From: Ailanthus altissimus
Taxonomy: Eukaryota; Streptophyta; Magnoliopsida; Sapindales; Simaroubaceae
Direction of reading: 5' to 3'
NCBI GenBank assembly: GCA_946807835.1
Contig: OX327690.1
Span: forward strand, 16,402,501-16,466,500
Length of the DNA: 64,000 nt
The notes beneath the pieces were generated by a model, which saw nothing but the letters and a program-made list of their open reading frames with translations, searched no databases and was not told the DNA's origin. The translations under genes and the position numbers were made by a program. Position 1 is the first letter of the stretch, and each line of letters opens with the position of its first letter. This document shows, in pieces, positions 11,590 through 23,940 of this stretch.

Positions 11590-14500
11590 TGCAGCTCCTT
11601 GGCAATCCATGGAGGAGAATGAGTTTATTGTAATCTCAGGTAACATGAAAGAGAAGGGAGATAAGATGAGTGTTGGATGTTTAGTGGGGAAAGTTCTATC
11701 AAAGAGGGCAGTTAAATAGGGAAGCGTTTTGGATGACAATGCAGCAAATATGGACACCTGTTGAGAAGATACAAATTGAAAGTCTCAGGAGCAATAGATT
11801 TGTGTGCTATTTTGATGTGGTGGACAACAAAAGGAATGTACTTGCACCGAGCCATGGCATTTTGATAAGTCTCTTATTATCCTCACAAAGGTTACTAGTT
11901 TAGGGTCCATAAACACGTTGCAATTAAAGTATACCTTTTTCTGGATACAACTACATAATGTCCCAATTTCATGTAGACATAAGGCAATAACGCGAATATT
12001 GGGGGAAAGATTGGAGTTGTGGAAGAGATTAAGTTGGATGAACGAGGAAACTGTTTTTGAAAATATATTAGAATTAGGATAAAAATTGATGTAACCAAAC
12101 CTCTTAGCCTTAAAGTAGCCATCCAAATCACACAAGAGGAAGCTATTATACCAATGTTGTATGAAAGACTTCTTGAATTATGTTATTGTTGTGGGTGTAT
12201 TGGGCACACTTATAGGGAATGTGCTGTTAGAGAGGAGAAAAAAGGGAGCTCCAAAAAATAGTCAGTGCAGCATGGGGGGCTGGAATGGAGGAAGAAGAAG
12301 ATATGGAGTTGCATACGATTTATGGTTAAGGGCAAGGAACAGTGATAAGAAACAAAGACAAAGCCAAGCTAAGGAGAGGGTTGAAAGCTCAAGTGCCCTA
12401 ACAAAGTCAGGGGATGTAAATGTAAGCCCAAATTAGATAAGATCAGAGAAAAGAGAAGGCTTGAGAAGTTTAGACAACAAAGGGAGTTGCAGTAACACAG
12501 GGAAGCACTTAGGTTAACAACGGGTCACAAAGAATTTGGATCTGAACTTAGGTGAAATCCAAAGAGTTCAAATCTATTCAGATCATAAGGAGCTTAATGC
12601 CATTAATGTGATGGGATTGGAAGGCATCTTAATGGAAATGAAATTGGCTCCTCGAGGAACCTATAAGGAAAAAATGGCAAATAGTGACATATTAAAGGAA
12701 GGAGGAGGAAAGGGAAAGTTTTTGACGGGACCAAAGTTAGTAGAAAAACGAGCTCTTTCTCCTTTTTGAATTGGCAATTGCGAGAATGGGCTTAAAGATG
12801 TTTGTTATATGGGCCAAAGCACTGAGACCCAATAGGTCCATCAAGAAACAAATTTGCAGGCTAGAAGAAGTATGTTAAAAAAGACAATGCAATGGTGCCA
12901 TATCGATGTTATGGTTTTGGATGACAATGCAAAATTCTGGCGATACATTGGTGTTTATGGCATATCTAAAACCAACCAAAAGAAAAATACATGGACATTG
13001 CTTAGGAGATTAGTAGGCTTGTCTTCAATGCTATGGATATATTAAAAAGAACCTTTGAGATGGGTGAGAAGACTGGGCCCCCCAAGGGATGTGGGTGTAA
13101 TTAAGAATTTTGGAGAGGACATTGATAGATGTGAGCTAGTTGATATAGGATGGAATGGATACCCATTCACTTGGTCTAATAGAAGATTTGGGAAAGACTT
13201 TTTCAAATAAAGGTTGGATAGGTTTATGTGCAATGCAAAGTAGAATAATCTATATGGTAGGGGTAATTAATTGCCTAATATTAATGGAAGCTTGGTGCTT
13301 GCAGAATTGGGTGAAAACAAATAAAAGGTTGGGATCTCAATTCTATTATAAAAATTATTAGAACACTAATTTAGAATGTCAACAAGTGGTTCGTGAATTC
13401 CAAGACAACAATGAGAGAACATAAGGAGGGATAGTTAGGGGTTTTATTGAAAAATCAATAAGGTCAAGATGAGTCTCAACAACTGGAGTAAGAGAGTTTT
13501 TAGAAGTAGACATAAAAAATAAACCAACTAAAGATTAGATTAAATCATTTCAGAAGTGAAGGCAAGCAGTTTAATAGCATAAGTGAGATAAATGCTATAG
13601 AGAAGCAAATTGACTGTTCATTTATAAAAGAAGAAATTTACTGGAAGCAAAGATCCAAAGCCAAACTGATCAAGGATAGGGATAGGAAAACTAAGCTATT
13701 TCATGCAAAGGCCTCATAGGAGGAAAAGAAATAAAATCAAGGGCTTAATGGGAGAGGAAGGGCAATGAACAATAGATAAACAAGGGTAGAACAAATTATT
13801 TCCAACTATTTCACCAGTCTTTTCACTTCCACAGTACCTACTAAGTAGCAGATGGAGAAAATGTTACGAGGTTTTGAACTTAAGCTATTGATTGTTCATT
13901 TATAAAAGGAGAAATTTACTAGAAGCAAAGATCTAAAGCCAACCGATCAAGGATGGGGACATGAATACCAAACTATTTCATGCAAAGGCCTCATAGGAGG
14001 AAAAGAAATAAAATCAAGGGCTTAATGGGAGAGGAAGGCAATAGACAATAGATAAACAAGAGGTAGAGCAAATCATTTTCAACCATTTCAACAATCTTTT
14101 CACTTTCACAGTACCTACTAAGGAGCAGATGTTGCGAGGTTTTAAACTTAAGCTATTTAAGAAGATGAATGAAGAGCTCTGAAAGGCATTCACTAGAGAA
14201 GAAGTAATCAATGCAGCATGGAAAACCAGCCTTGATAAAGCTCTATGCCTTGATGGCCTTTCAGTAGGGTTCTTCCAAGCCTACTAAGAAGTTGTTGGAG
14301 AAGACATAGTAAGCACGTGCCTAGACATTTTCATTAAACAAGGTGATATATTAGTCATATACTTTAATTGCTTTGATCTCTAAAAAATCTAACCCACAAT
14401 AGCCTATGGCCTTCAAAACAATCAACCTTTATATCGTTTGTTATAAATTCATTGCTAAAACTATTGCAAACAGACTTAAACATGTACTGAATAAGATCAT

Positions 14501-16995
14501 CTCTCTTAATCAGAGTGCCTTTCTACCTGACAGGTTGATTAATGATAACATAATCCTAGGATATGAATGCCTTCATAAAATTAGAAGCAAAAAGGTTAAA
14601 AAATAGGGTTATATTGCCTTAAAGCTTGATATTAATAAAGGTTATGATATATTAGCCTTTTTTAAGAAATATAATTCATAAGCTTGGTTTTAATAAACAA
14701 TGGGTGAATCTTATCATGAAATGTGTATTAGCTACTTCCTTCTTAATTCTCATAAACAGGCAAGTTAAAGGACATTTCTAAGCTCAAAGAGGATTGAGGT
14801 AAGGGTGCCTCCTCTCCCCATGCCTATTTCTTCTATGTGCAAAGGCTTTAACCATATTGATAAAGAAAGATGAAGCTTAAACTAAATCCAAGGCCTCAAG
14901 GTCAATAGCTCCATCTTATTTTCCCACATCCTCTTATAGTGACAGCTTCATCTGCATAAAGGCTTCAAAACAAGGTTGCTTCAAGCTGAAGCAAATCTTC
15001 AAACTGTACTCCAAAGCATTAAGGTAATTTTTCAATTATGAAAAATCTTTCTGGTTTTGCAACCCCAACATCCATCAGTACTAAGCTCAGCAGATCTGGA
15101 GAATTTTTTAACTCAGAAGAGTCAACCTTCATAAAAGGTACCTTGGCTTACCCTCAATGGCGGGGAGAAACAAAAGCTTTTCCTTCAATGAGATTAAACT
15201 TAGAATTTCTAGCAAGTTTGCCAATTAGAATGAAAAACTATTTTTTATTGGCAGGAAAAAAAATGCTAATCAAAGTAGTAGCACAAGCAGTTCCCACCCA
15301 TGCAATAAGTATGTTTAAATTACCTTGGAGCCTAGTACTAACATTTAAAAGCCTTTTGCTAATTTCTAGTGGGGATCCAATGAATAACATGAAAGGAGGA
15401 TTCACTGGGCTACTTGGAAAAATTTTTGCTAGGGGAAGAGTCAAGGTGGAATGGGCTTTAAAGAACTAACTTGCTTTAATTAAGCACTCATAGCCAAACA
15501 AGAGTGGAGACTGTTGCATACTCTTGACTCCATAACAGTCAGGTACTTAAGGCAAGATATATTAAGAGAATTTCATTCTTGGATATTGACCTAAGGAACA
15601 ATCCCTCCAACATTTAGAGGAGCCTATTGTGGATAAGATAGTTGTTGCAAGATGGTATTAGACGAATAATATGGAATGGCTCTAATGTGAAGGTTTATAA
15701 GAGAAATTGGATCCCAAGGGAATCCATGTTAAAGCCAATATCTCATATTAGTCTTCTTGAGGAGACAAATGTTGATTGGTTGATATATGAAAGGATGAGT
15801 GGAAGGAAGATATGCTCAGACTCTATTTCCTGGATATAAATGTCAAAAAAGCCTTTAAATTCCCCTTCATCCAAAGAAAATAAAGGATAATTTGTGCTAA
15901 CATTATGAGAAGAGGGGAAAATATAGTGTCAGAAGTGGCTATTTTATTGTAGTGGAAACAAATTTTAGAGAATAGCCAGAGTTATCAACTAAGGGTGTCA
16001 ATTTATGGAAGAAAATATGACATAGTCTCATTTAATAGAAGATAAATTTTTTTCTATGGAGAGCTTTGAAGAATCTACTGCCTACAGCTAAGGCATTAAA
16101 GGCAAAGAAAATTCTGGGAAATTCAGAGTGCAGCAGATGTTGTAGTCATGAAGAGAAAGCTATGCATACCTTAGTGATATGTGAGCTAGTTGAGCAAGTT
16201 TGGAAATATACTAAATTTACCACCTTATTGAAAAGCCTGAAAGAAGAACACCTGAAGGTATTTTTGGAGCAGGTGATATCAAGTACTACAGAGCAAAATT
16301 CTTAAAAGTTTTGGTCTTGTTATAGGTGATCTAGAGGACAAGGAATTTGTTCATCATGAAAGGAAAACGTGTTGATTCGAGAAGTGTCATTAAAAGAGCA
16401 GAAGCCATTATGAGGCCAATTTAATTCAACTCGAGAAGTTTCAACTTGAGCAACTAAGCGATCAGCCTGAGCATCTACAAACTAATCTTAATAGATTGGT
16501 GGAACTTATTTGAAAAGACCCCCTTGAGGGGTGGATCAAATTAAATGTAGATGTTACTTTAGAAAGATACGAATTCATGGTTAGTCTGAAGGATGTGATA
16601 AAGAATGAAAGAGGTAAGCCTTTAAAAATAGCTATCACCCAAAAGAGATGCAGTGGTGAGGTAGAATTTGTTAAAACTAAGGCTATCCTTTTTAGTTTTG
16701 AGCTTATAGAAGAGCTTGGAAACACCCCCTTAATCATCGAATCAGATGGCCAAAATGTTGTAGAATTGATAAATAGAGAATAATCATCAGCAAAAGAAGT
16801 TAACTGGGTGATTAACAACATAAACAAATGTATACAAAGGATTGATCATTATAGAGTTTGTTACATCCCTAGATCTTGTAATTCTCTAGCTCATAAGCTA
16901 GCTAATGTAGCATTCCATTACGGGGATGAAAACATTTGGTAGGAAGCATTCTTATTCCTTTAATTAATGAAATATAATTTCAAAATAAAAATAAA
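11590..16995 (+). mobile_element. Decayed L1-like LINE in the last intron of the ABCC pseudogene
   Basis: In order on the plus strand are an ORF1 with a DUF4283-like stretch (about 11620-12100, with CLVGKVLS and VCYFDVVD in different frames), a zinc knuckle of CX2CX4HX4C form (about 12180-12220), and an endonuclease remnant (about 12890-13150). These are followed by reverse transcriptase pieces (about 14400-14800, including LNQSAFLPDRLINDNII) and a type I RNase H (about 16540-16930, including IESDGQNVVELINRE). The element ends in an A-rich tail near 16995. There are many stops and frameshifts, so it is old. The 5' border is approximate and no target-site duplication was identified. It lies between the pseudogene exons at 11180 and 17111, i.e. 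in an intron. Confidence 0.85.
13611..14157 (+). repeat. About 275-bp tandem duplication within the LINE
   Basis: The block 13611-13888 is repeated at 13889-14157. Both begin TGAYTGTTCATTTATAAAAG and end in a run containing AACTTAAGCTATT. Both copies contain the same out-of-frame CTCATAGGAGGAAAAGAAAT stretch. They differ at scattered bases and small indels, so the duplication happened after the element had inserted and started to decay, or was already in the source copy. Confidence 0.9.
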
Positions 16996-17110
16996 ATTAC
17001 AAGTTAGCTTCTGTCACAAGCAACAAATACATATATAAAATTGTGAATCATCGAATCTTATTGATAAAGTATATGCTTGCAAGGTACTTTATATGTGTGT
17101 TAGTGTGTAC
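16996..17110. other. Remnant of the ABCC pseudogene's last intron
   Basis: Short AT-rich segment between the LINE tail and the donor site of the pseudogene exon at 17111. The donor GT (minus strand, 17109-17110) is intact. Confidence 0.5.
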
Positions 17111-17392
17111 CTTTAAATATTCTATAGAGAGATGACCACCAACAATCTCTTGGTGCTTGGTACTGATCTAATATGTCATCTATATCTTTATCATTCTTCT
17201 TCTTCAAAACTCCCTGTAATGTTATAACTGCATCTTTTGTTTTGCTGAGGAAATTGTTCTTGTTATCGATATCTAGCCTTTGAAGGTCATTCTGCAAAGA
17301 AGTAAGACTAACAGTTATAGCAAACTGAGTAGTCATAGCCTACTGGGAAGATGCCAAACATCTCCTCTAGCTATTTCGCTTCCCGTTTTCTT
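17111..17392 (-). pseudogene. ABCC pseudogene: C-terminal exon, left part
   Basis: The minus frame reads ITVSLTSLQNDLQRLDI and WWSSLYRIFKG, matching SLTSSHNDLQRLEV and WWSALYRMIEG in the intact copy. Upstream, KENGKRNS-stop-RRCLASSQ corresponds to the QRRWLASSR region and carries stops. The exon is cut at 17392 by an LTR element and continues at 20905. Confidence 0.9.
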
Positions 17393-17426
17393 TATAGAGA
17401 TTTAAAGAGAAGGAAAAATATTGCAT

Positions 17427-18263
17427 TGTGATAAGGGCACGACTAACAAATAGAATGCAAAACCTATTCAAGTTTCAGTTGGTCCAGTTACAAGGGCTCG
17501 AGCTAAAAGGTTCAAGGAAACTCTTAATGGACTGATTAAAAATATTTGGGCAGTAAATTCATAAGGGTGCAAGGAAGATATTCTTTGTGTTCCATAAAGT
17601 TGAATTTCCATAATTCAAGCTTTGGAATAATCTAGAATAAATTTCTCAGATCACAAAATGGATGGAATTAGAGGAGTTTTCTAAATTGGTGATCACAGCA
17701 GCTCCTTTGAGCAACTCAAGTAGTTAGAAGCTTTTGGAAGCCTACAATAAACATTTATGATAATAGTTGTAATATTTGAAATAAATCCTTAGTTGTTGGT
17801 TGTTAGTTAAAGTCTGCAGCTGCATTTATTATTGTAGTTGCAAAGTTTGAAATATTTATTATTGTAGTTGCAAAGTTTTAAAAGAACTAGTTTAAAGCCA
17901 TGTGGGTAGTAGTTGGTAGCTATTAGTTTTTAAGTTGTCATTCAATATTTTAATAAATGCTATCATCTCAAATGTTCACTATAAATACATAAGGGATGAT
18001 AGAAAATGACTCATCAATTTGATTAAGAAAATTCTCTTTGGTTCTTTTAGAACTCTTTGAACTTATTGGAATAATTTTCATGGCGTTCTCATTCAACTTA
18101 TCAATCAATTATTCCATAATTGATTGTAGCGTCTTCATTATACCAAGATTCTTGCTTCAATATAAGCAACGGGTCACGGTTTCATATAAATCTGTTTCTT
18201 GACGATCTTGGAGCCTTTCTTGATCCATAATATTATCAATTTCTTGGTGTGGATCGTATCACA
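17427..18263. mobile_element. Insertion (solo-LTR-like, 837 bp) inside LTR1
   Basis: It begins TGTGATAAGGG and ends CGTATCACA (TG..CA with short inverted ends) and interrupts a sequence that is continuous in LTR2 at about 19669. Flanks TTGCAT (17421-17426) and TTGCTT (18264-18269) look like a worn target duplication. Near the start on the plus strand is a GPVTRARAKRFKETLNGL frame, resembling the tail of gypsy-type polyproteins, so the LTR may include the end of its coding region. Two near copies of a 33-bp unit with TTTATTATTGTAGTTGCAAA lie at about 17826-17882. Confidence 0.6.
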
Positions 18264-19812
18264 TTGCTTATTATATTCTCATTGACAAATGCTTAAATAT
18301 TTATAGAGTTTGTAATAAACTAAAATAAGAAAAAAGATAAACCTAAAAGAGAAAGAAACCTAATAGGTTGAGAAGCCAAAAAGAATAATTCTTAAAACAA
18401 ATAAATTTAAATTAAACTAAATCTCTTAATTTTTCTTATTATAGCCTCGTAGGATAAAGCTCCAGAAGGCGAGTCCAATCTTGTTCGTCAAGAGGATAAG
18501 GTCAAAGGGAGAGTCTAATTTTATTTTTCAAGAGTAAAAATTAAGTGCATGAAAAAAGTTTAGGGAGGGCTCTGCGATGGTTAGAGTAGGCAGTGATGTA
18601 ATGAAAATGATGTAGAGAATGGGTATTGTGATAACATTTGTGTTAAATGTGATGGAGATTTCTAAAAAAAGTTGAAGCACGACGAATATTGTTGATTTGA
18701 CTTAGTCAGAGATTAGCTCAAGTTATTGAGCTTAAAGAATTTTAAAACTAGAAGAATGAGGAAGTAATAGAAAGGAAAATAAATTTTTTGAGAATTGAAG
18801 GAGGAAACCCTTAAAATAAAATAGAAAATAAAAACTTGTTTGGGAATGAAATGGGTGAAACCCTTAAAACAAAGTAGAAAATAAGAGATCCATTTGGGAA
18901 TAGAAAAATAAAAAATCCATTTGGGAATATAAGAGAGTTAACCCTTAAAATAATAGAGAAAATGAAAAGACTTATTCAGAAATAGAGGGGGAAGATAGTT
19001 TATAAGAGTTTAATCTAATAACAAAATGCAAGAGGAGAAAGATAGTTTATAGAGTTTTAATTCCATAATAGAATAGAAAAAGAGAGATATAGTTTATAAG
19101 AATTTAATTCTATAACAGAATTGAAGTAATCTATAGAAACGAAGAGATAATGCATTTTTTTTAGAGAATTATTAGTATTAAAGATGATAAAGAGTTAGTC
19201 GAATTTTTGCATATTAAAAAGAATAATTTAATTATTTGTAGTAGTCATAGTTGAGGAAAAGAAGGATGAGAATAATGATTGATCAAGGCAATGGATACTA
19301 TTCACAAATATTGGCTGTGGTTATTGTTCATAAAGTACTGTTCATAAAGTATTGTTCATGTACCTAGTTCACAGGTATTGTTTGTGGTTACTATTTATAT
19401 ATACTGTTCACAGGAAAGAAGAAACACATTAATGGAGAGAATTAAATATGGTATTAAAAATTTGACTAGTGCTTAAACTTTAAAAAGGAAAAAAATGAAA
19501 TAAAGAATTGATGATGGACTCATTTGGTTGCTATGCAGTAGCCCTTGCTTGGTTGCTCGTAATAGCTTCGCTTGACTGTTGTGCAGTGGCTTGGTGGAGG
19601 CGAAAGATAAACCCAAGAGAGTCTCTGATACTATGTAAAGATTTAAAGAGAAGGAAAAATATTGCATTACTTGTTGTATTCTCATTAATAAATGCTAAAA
19701 TATTTATAGAGTTTATAATAAATCAAAATAGAAAAAAGAGAAACCTAAAAGATAGGTAAACATAATAAGTTGAGAAGTCAAAGAGAGTAATTCGTAAAGT
19801 AAATAAATTTAA

Positions 19813-20858
19813 GGGATAAGGATAATTTTATCCCAAAAAATTGGCCCAAAATACAAGTTTCCTTTAAGTAGATCTGAAAAATCCAATTTTGCCATAATCT
19901 ATTAATTTGTATCGTTAGTTTTAATGATGGAAAGGTAAAAAAGTAATCCAACTATAGAAATAAATTAAATTTTAGACACATGACACAATATTACACATTC
20001 ATTATCTCTGAACATGGGCAGAATCTCATCTATTTTTTAATTTCATATAATTTTTAAAATATATTTTTAATAAAATAACACGTATCATTAATAATAAGTT
20101 ATAAATGACACGATCATGCAATTAGTTTATTTTTTAATAAATATTTTTAAAAATAAAATAATTAAATAAAAATATTAAATAATTAACCCAACAACAAAAC
20201 CAATCAAATTTTATATCATTAGACTCCATTTTTCTTAATCTACACAAAGGTGGAATAATTTTATTGTAAAAAAGAACAAAAGATGTCCACAAAGGTAGGA
20301 GGGTGGCAAAGGTATATTTTAGCCACCGCTTCCTACCACCTATAGACAGATCGATTGCCTTTTTTAGTGATACTTCGATGATGGTGGCAAATGTATATTT
20401 TAGTTTTTAAAAATATAAATTAATTGCATGATGACACGTGTCATTTATAATAAATCTTTTTTTGACGTGTCATTTTATGAAAAATATATATTTATTATGT
20501 TATTTTTAAAGATATTTATTAAAAATATAAATCAATTACATGATGACACGTGTCATTTATAAATAATCATATTATGACACATATTTTTTTATTAAAATTT
20601 AATTTTTAATTGTATTAAATTAAATGAATGGATGAAATTATACTACGCGTTTAAACATAGTAAATAGGTAAGTTTGTGCCACATGTTCAAAGTTAAATGC
20701 AAACAATAAGAGTAAACTTATAATTGTATATTAAAATTAATATATTCGTTTAAATTGACTACAAAATTAACAGATTATGACAAATTAGATATTTTAGATC
20801 TATTTAGTGTAAAGTTGTCAATTAGACTAAATTATTGAGACAAAATTATCTTTATTTT
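19813..20858. mobile_element. MITE-like element (1046 bp) with 9-bp target duplication inside LTR2
   Basis: Left end GGGATAAGGATAATTTTAT and the right end, read in reverse complement, AAAATAAAGATAATTTTGT match at about three quarters of positions, and the mismatches are transitions. The 9-bp flank TAAATTTAA occurs at 19804-19812 and 20859-20867. A 9-bp duplication is usual for Mutator-like elements. The interior is non-coding, AT-rich, and contains repeated palindromes ATGACACGTGTCAT. Comparison with LTR1 confirms the empty site. Confidence 0.7.
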
Positions 20859-20904
20859 TAAATTTAAATTAAATTAAATTTTTTGATTTTTTATATTATT
20901 CTTT

Positions 20905-20953
20905 ACCTTTAAAAATTAGGCTAAGTAAAAACTGAGCAGTGGCCAGTCCTATA
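20905..20953 (-). pseudogene. ABCC pseudogene: C-terminal exon, middle part
   Basis: The minus frame reads ATAQFLLSLIFKGKENGK when joined over the LTR-element insertion to 17392. It matches ANAQYLCSLVLGRERENK of the intact copy. It is bounded on the other side by a LINE-derived insertion. Confidence 0.85.
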
Positions 20954-22071
20954 CTTTTTTTGTTTGAAATAAACAGAATTTTATTAAAAAAATTCAAGAA
21001 AACTATAGCAATAAGGCTTTTTGATAAGAATATTAGAGAAATTAACGGGACTTAAATGTATACTTGTACATTAATGAATACCCGACCCCAAGCCTTTACT
21101 ACCAAGGGAAACGACAATATCCCCAATTAGAGAAACCCTTCCGAAGAAGAGAGAAATATAACTCAGATAATCTAGGAGCAAAAAGAAATAACTCTTACGC
21201 AGGAGGGAGGAAATACAAACCCAACTACAAATAGTTAAAACTACTTACATTACAGATACCAAAAACAGTCAACAAATCCTAAATAACACCTAACACAAGT
21301 AAGTTCCAATTTGCACAATTAATTAACTGGGATTTGGTGACACTGGAAAAAATCCCAAACTGCCAAAAAGGGTTAGTGGCTACTAACCCTGTGGCCGAGG
21401 AGGGCGGCGACTCTCTGGTAAGTTAACGACCATGGTCCAGCGAGACCTCAACAATTATAGAACATAGTTAACGTGCAGCTGCTGATGAAACTTTGGAGGG
21501 TGGTGATGGACAACACAGACCGATGAGGCATATTGGAATACTTGTGGGTAGAGAAAAGGCCGAACAAAATACGTTTCATAGGAGATGAGGGATTGGCAGT
21601 GGTGCATGGCTGTTGCTCAGTTGAAATAGAAAAGGCTGACCCAAGCAGATGTCGCAAGATCACCACCAAGAGTCCCCCAACAGATTGCCGACTGAAAAAT
21701 GCCAAAGATATGACCGAAAACTTAGATAGATACAACATAACTAAAAAGTAAACTAATTCAAGGACAAAAAACCTAACCTATAGAGGAAGAAAAAGAATAG
21801 ATAAACCACTGAAGAGGAGGCCAATGGCCTCCTCCTCGGTATAGACAATGACTGAAAAAGTTTGGTTGTTGGCCTCGAGGTGAGAGAGAGTTGAAAGAAA
21901 ATTCTAAGTTGTTCCGATTTTACTTAAGATTAAAATTGTAAGAGGCCAATGGCCTCCTCCTCGGTATAGACAATGACTGAAAAAGTTTGGTTGTTGGCCT
22001 CGAGGTGAGAGAGAGTTGAAAGAAAATTCTAAGTTGTTCCGATTTTACTTAAGATTAAAATTGTAAACTTT
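20954..22071 (-). mobile_element. LINE-derived retroposon in an ABCC exon
   Basis: The left end has a short T run (20955-20961) followed by a minus-strand AATAAA-like signal, as expected for the A-tailed 3' end of a minus-strand retroposon. The opposite end is GC-richer and contains a 125-bp tandem duplication. The flanks TGGCCAGTCCTATAC (20939-20953) and TGGCAGGCCCTGAAC (22072-22086) agree at about 10 of 15 positions, a worn target duplication within the ABCC exon. No reverse transcriptase is present; small frames are not recognisable. Confidence 0.6.
21817..22066. repeat. 125-bp tandem duplication, apparently perfect
   Basis: Block 21817-21941 beginning GAGGCCAATGGCCTCC is repeated at 21942-22066 with no difference seen by eye. 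It sits at the 5' end of the minus-strand retroposon. Confidence 0.95.
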
Positions 22072-22072
22072 T

Positions 22073-22156
22073 GGCAGGCCCTGAACTTTGAACCATCCTG
22101 GAGAATGCACTTTCCTCTTTCACTAGCAGTGCTTATGAGGTATAATATTCTGAAAC
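22073..22156 (-). pseudogene. ABCC pseudogene: C-terminal exon, right part
   Basis: After an acceptor AG (22157-22158) the frame gives VSEYYTS-stop-ALLVKEE and then SAFSRMVQSSG, matching VLEYNTPEELLLNER and SAFSKMVQSTG of the intact copy. The exon is then interrupted by the retroposon at 22071. Confidence 0.85.
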
Positions 22157-22356
22157 CTGATGGAAAGGTTAAAGTTCATTAAACAACAAATTAACAAAAG
22201 TTGGATTAAATTCATACAGACAACAAATGTTCCCTTGTCATTTTGAAATATGTTAGTCAGTTCTCCAGTTGGATTGAGCTTTTGCTTGATGAACTTTATA
22301 GAGTTGTGGGCCTTCTATTTCTTACATGTCACGACATTTATAGCAAATATTGACTA

Positions 22357-22621
<265 letters not shown>

Positions 22622-22974
22622 CTTTCACACATGTAAAATCACATTTTAGTCAGCATTTCTTAATTTACTCTTGTTTGGAGAAAAAGCAATTACTCTTATG
22701 TTATGGACTTATAATAATTTTTAAAAAGGATCATTTGTTTCATACATGGTAACTAAGTTAAAAAAATTATTCACAACCTTGATTTTTTAATTAAACATCT
22801 CATTTTAATTGGACTTGATTTATAAGCATGCCCATATTTTTCATGATGAAACTAAAATTTAGGTGAAAATTTTGGATATGTTCAAATAAAATGAAAATAG
22901 TTTTCCTTTCCAGCATCATAATCACTAAAATAACATTGCAATGGCTTATTTTTATACCTCAACGTCCAGACCAA

Positions 22975-23090
22975 AGGGATTCTTCCTGGTGACATCTTTT
23001 AGATGTGCCATCTTTTAAGCTTCCCAAAGATCAGCATCATTATGCTCACTAAATGGATCAAGAATGAACCGCACAATTCCTTGTAAAATA
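22975..23090 (-). pseudogene. ABCC pseudogene: NBD2 exon before the signature
   Basis: The minus frame includes [18 protein letters not shown], then a stop, then MAHLKDVTRKNPFGLDVEV, the conserved stretch between the Q-loop and signature of plant ABCC1/2 proteins. The upstream edge is lost near 23090. Confidence 0.88.
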
Positions 23091-23241
23091 GTGAATATTA
23101 AAATGATAAGTTTTTTGAGGAAGGTCATATGGCAAAATTACGATAAAAAAGAAACAAGAAAAATCAGCTTATGGGACAATTGTTTCTTCCCAGTTTAAGA
23201 ATGACTTGCAATATCCAGAGGTAACATGTTTGTAGCTATTC

Positions 23242-23940
23242 TATCGTGTATATGAAAGAATGGACAACTTTTTTTTATTGCTAATCGAGTAATGCAAATG
23301 CACTGTCCTTCAAATTATTTCCACCCCCTTATAATTAATAATCAAGATACAAATAGTTTATATAGTAATATAGTTTTAAAATTTAATGATAAGTAAAATT
23401 GTAAGAGTGCACACTTTATACAATTTTCTTAAATAACAGTAAAGAACTTTGAAATGGAGTTAAATTAATTTATATAGAATTTATGAATCAAGAAAAAATA
23501 TTCATTCAAAAAGTTAGTATCAATTGAGATGTGCTTGAAATATATAAAGAGGAAATGTCTATTTAGAGAGATATTGAATCTCTTTATAAAGCCATATTAT
23601 TTGAGAAGTTTGGTGGCTTTTCTTAAAAGTCACATCCCCAACACCAAGCGCCACAAAATTGCTTTCTGGTGCTGTGGCACTCCAACCTTCAACATTGAGC
23701 GCTGTGGGCTGCTTCTTAATGCTAGGCACTCCAGTTAACTGCTTTTAAGTGTTATGGCGCTTAAGCCCCTTTTTTTAAAGACTTGGCTTGAGCATAATGA
23801 CACTACTCTTGAGTGCAATGGCACCTAAGCTGTCTTCTAACAGCTTGGATTTTCCCTTTTATTTTCTTCTTGATTCTTTCTCTTTTACTTTATGTTCAAA
23901 ATATATTTATTTATTTGAAATACACTTGTAATTTCTAACA
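23242..23940 (-). repeat. 3' LTR of the copia element
   Basis: It begins TATCGTGTATATG (the expected TG is mutated) and ends CTAACA. It contains a GC-richer GCGCCAC/GCGCTGTGG block (23645-23760) that is shorter in the other LTR. Confidence 0.85.

Larger units (their letters stand above)
17393..20899 (-). mobile_element. Small non-autonomous LTR retrotransposon split across an ABCC exon
   Basis: LTR1 is 17393-18442 (interrupted by an insertion at 17427-18263) and LTR2 is 19634-20899 (interrupted by an insertion at 19813-20858). Without the insertions each LTR is about 210 bp. Just outside LTR2, at 19621-19633, the minus strand reads TAGTATCAGAGAC, close to the usual initiator-Met primer site TGGTATCAGAGCC, so the element points to the minus strand. 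The internal part (about 18443-19633, 1.2 kb) shows no coding frame. The target duplication TCTTT is at 17388-17392 and 20900-20904, and the ABCC reading frame resumes across it. The size suggests a TRIM- or LARD-like element. Confidence 0.8.
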
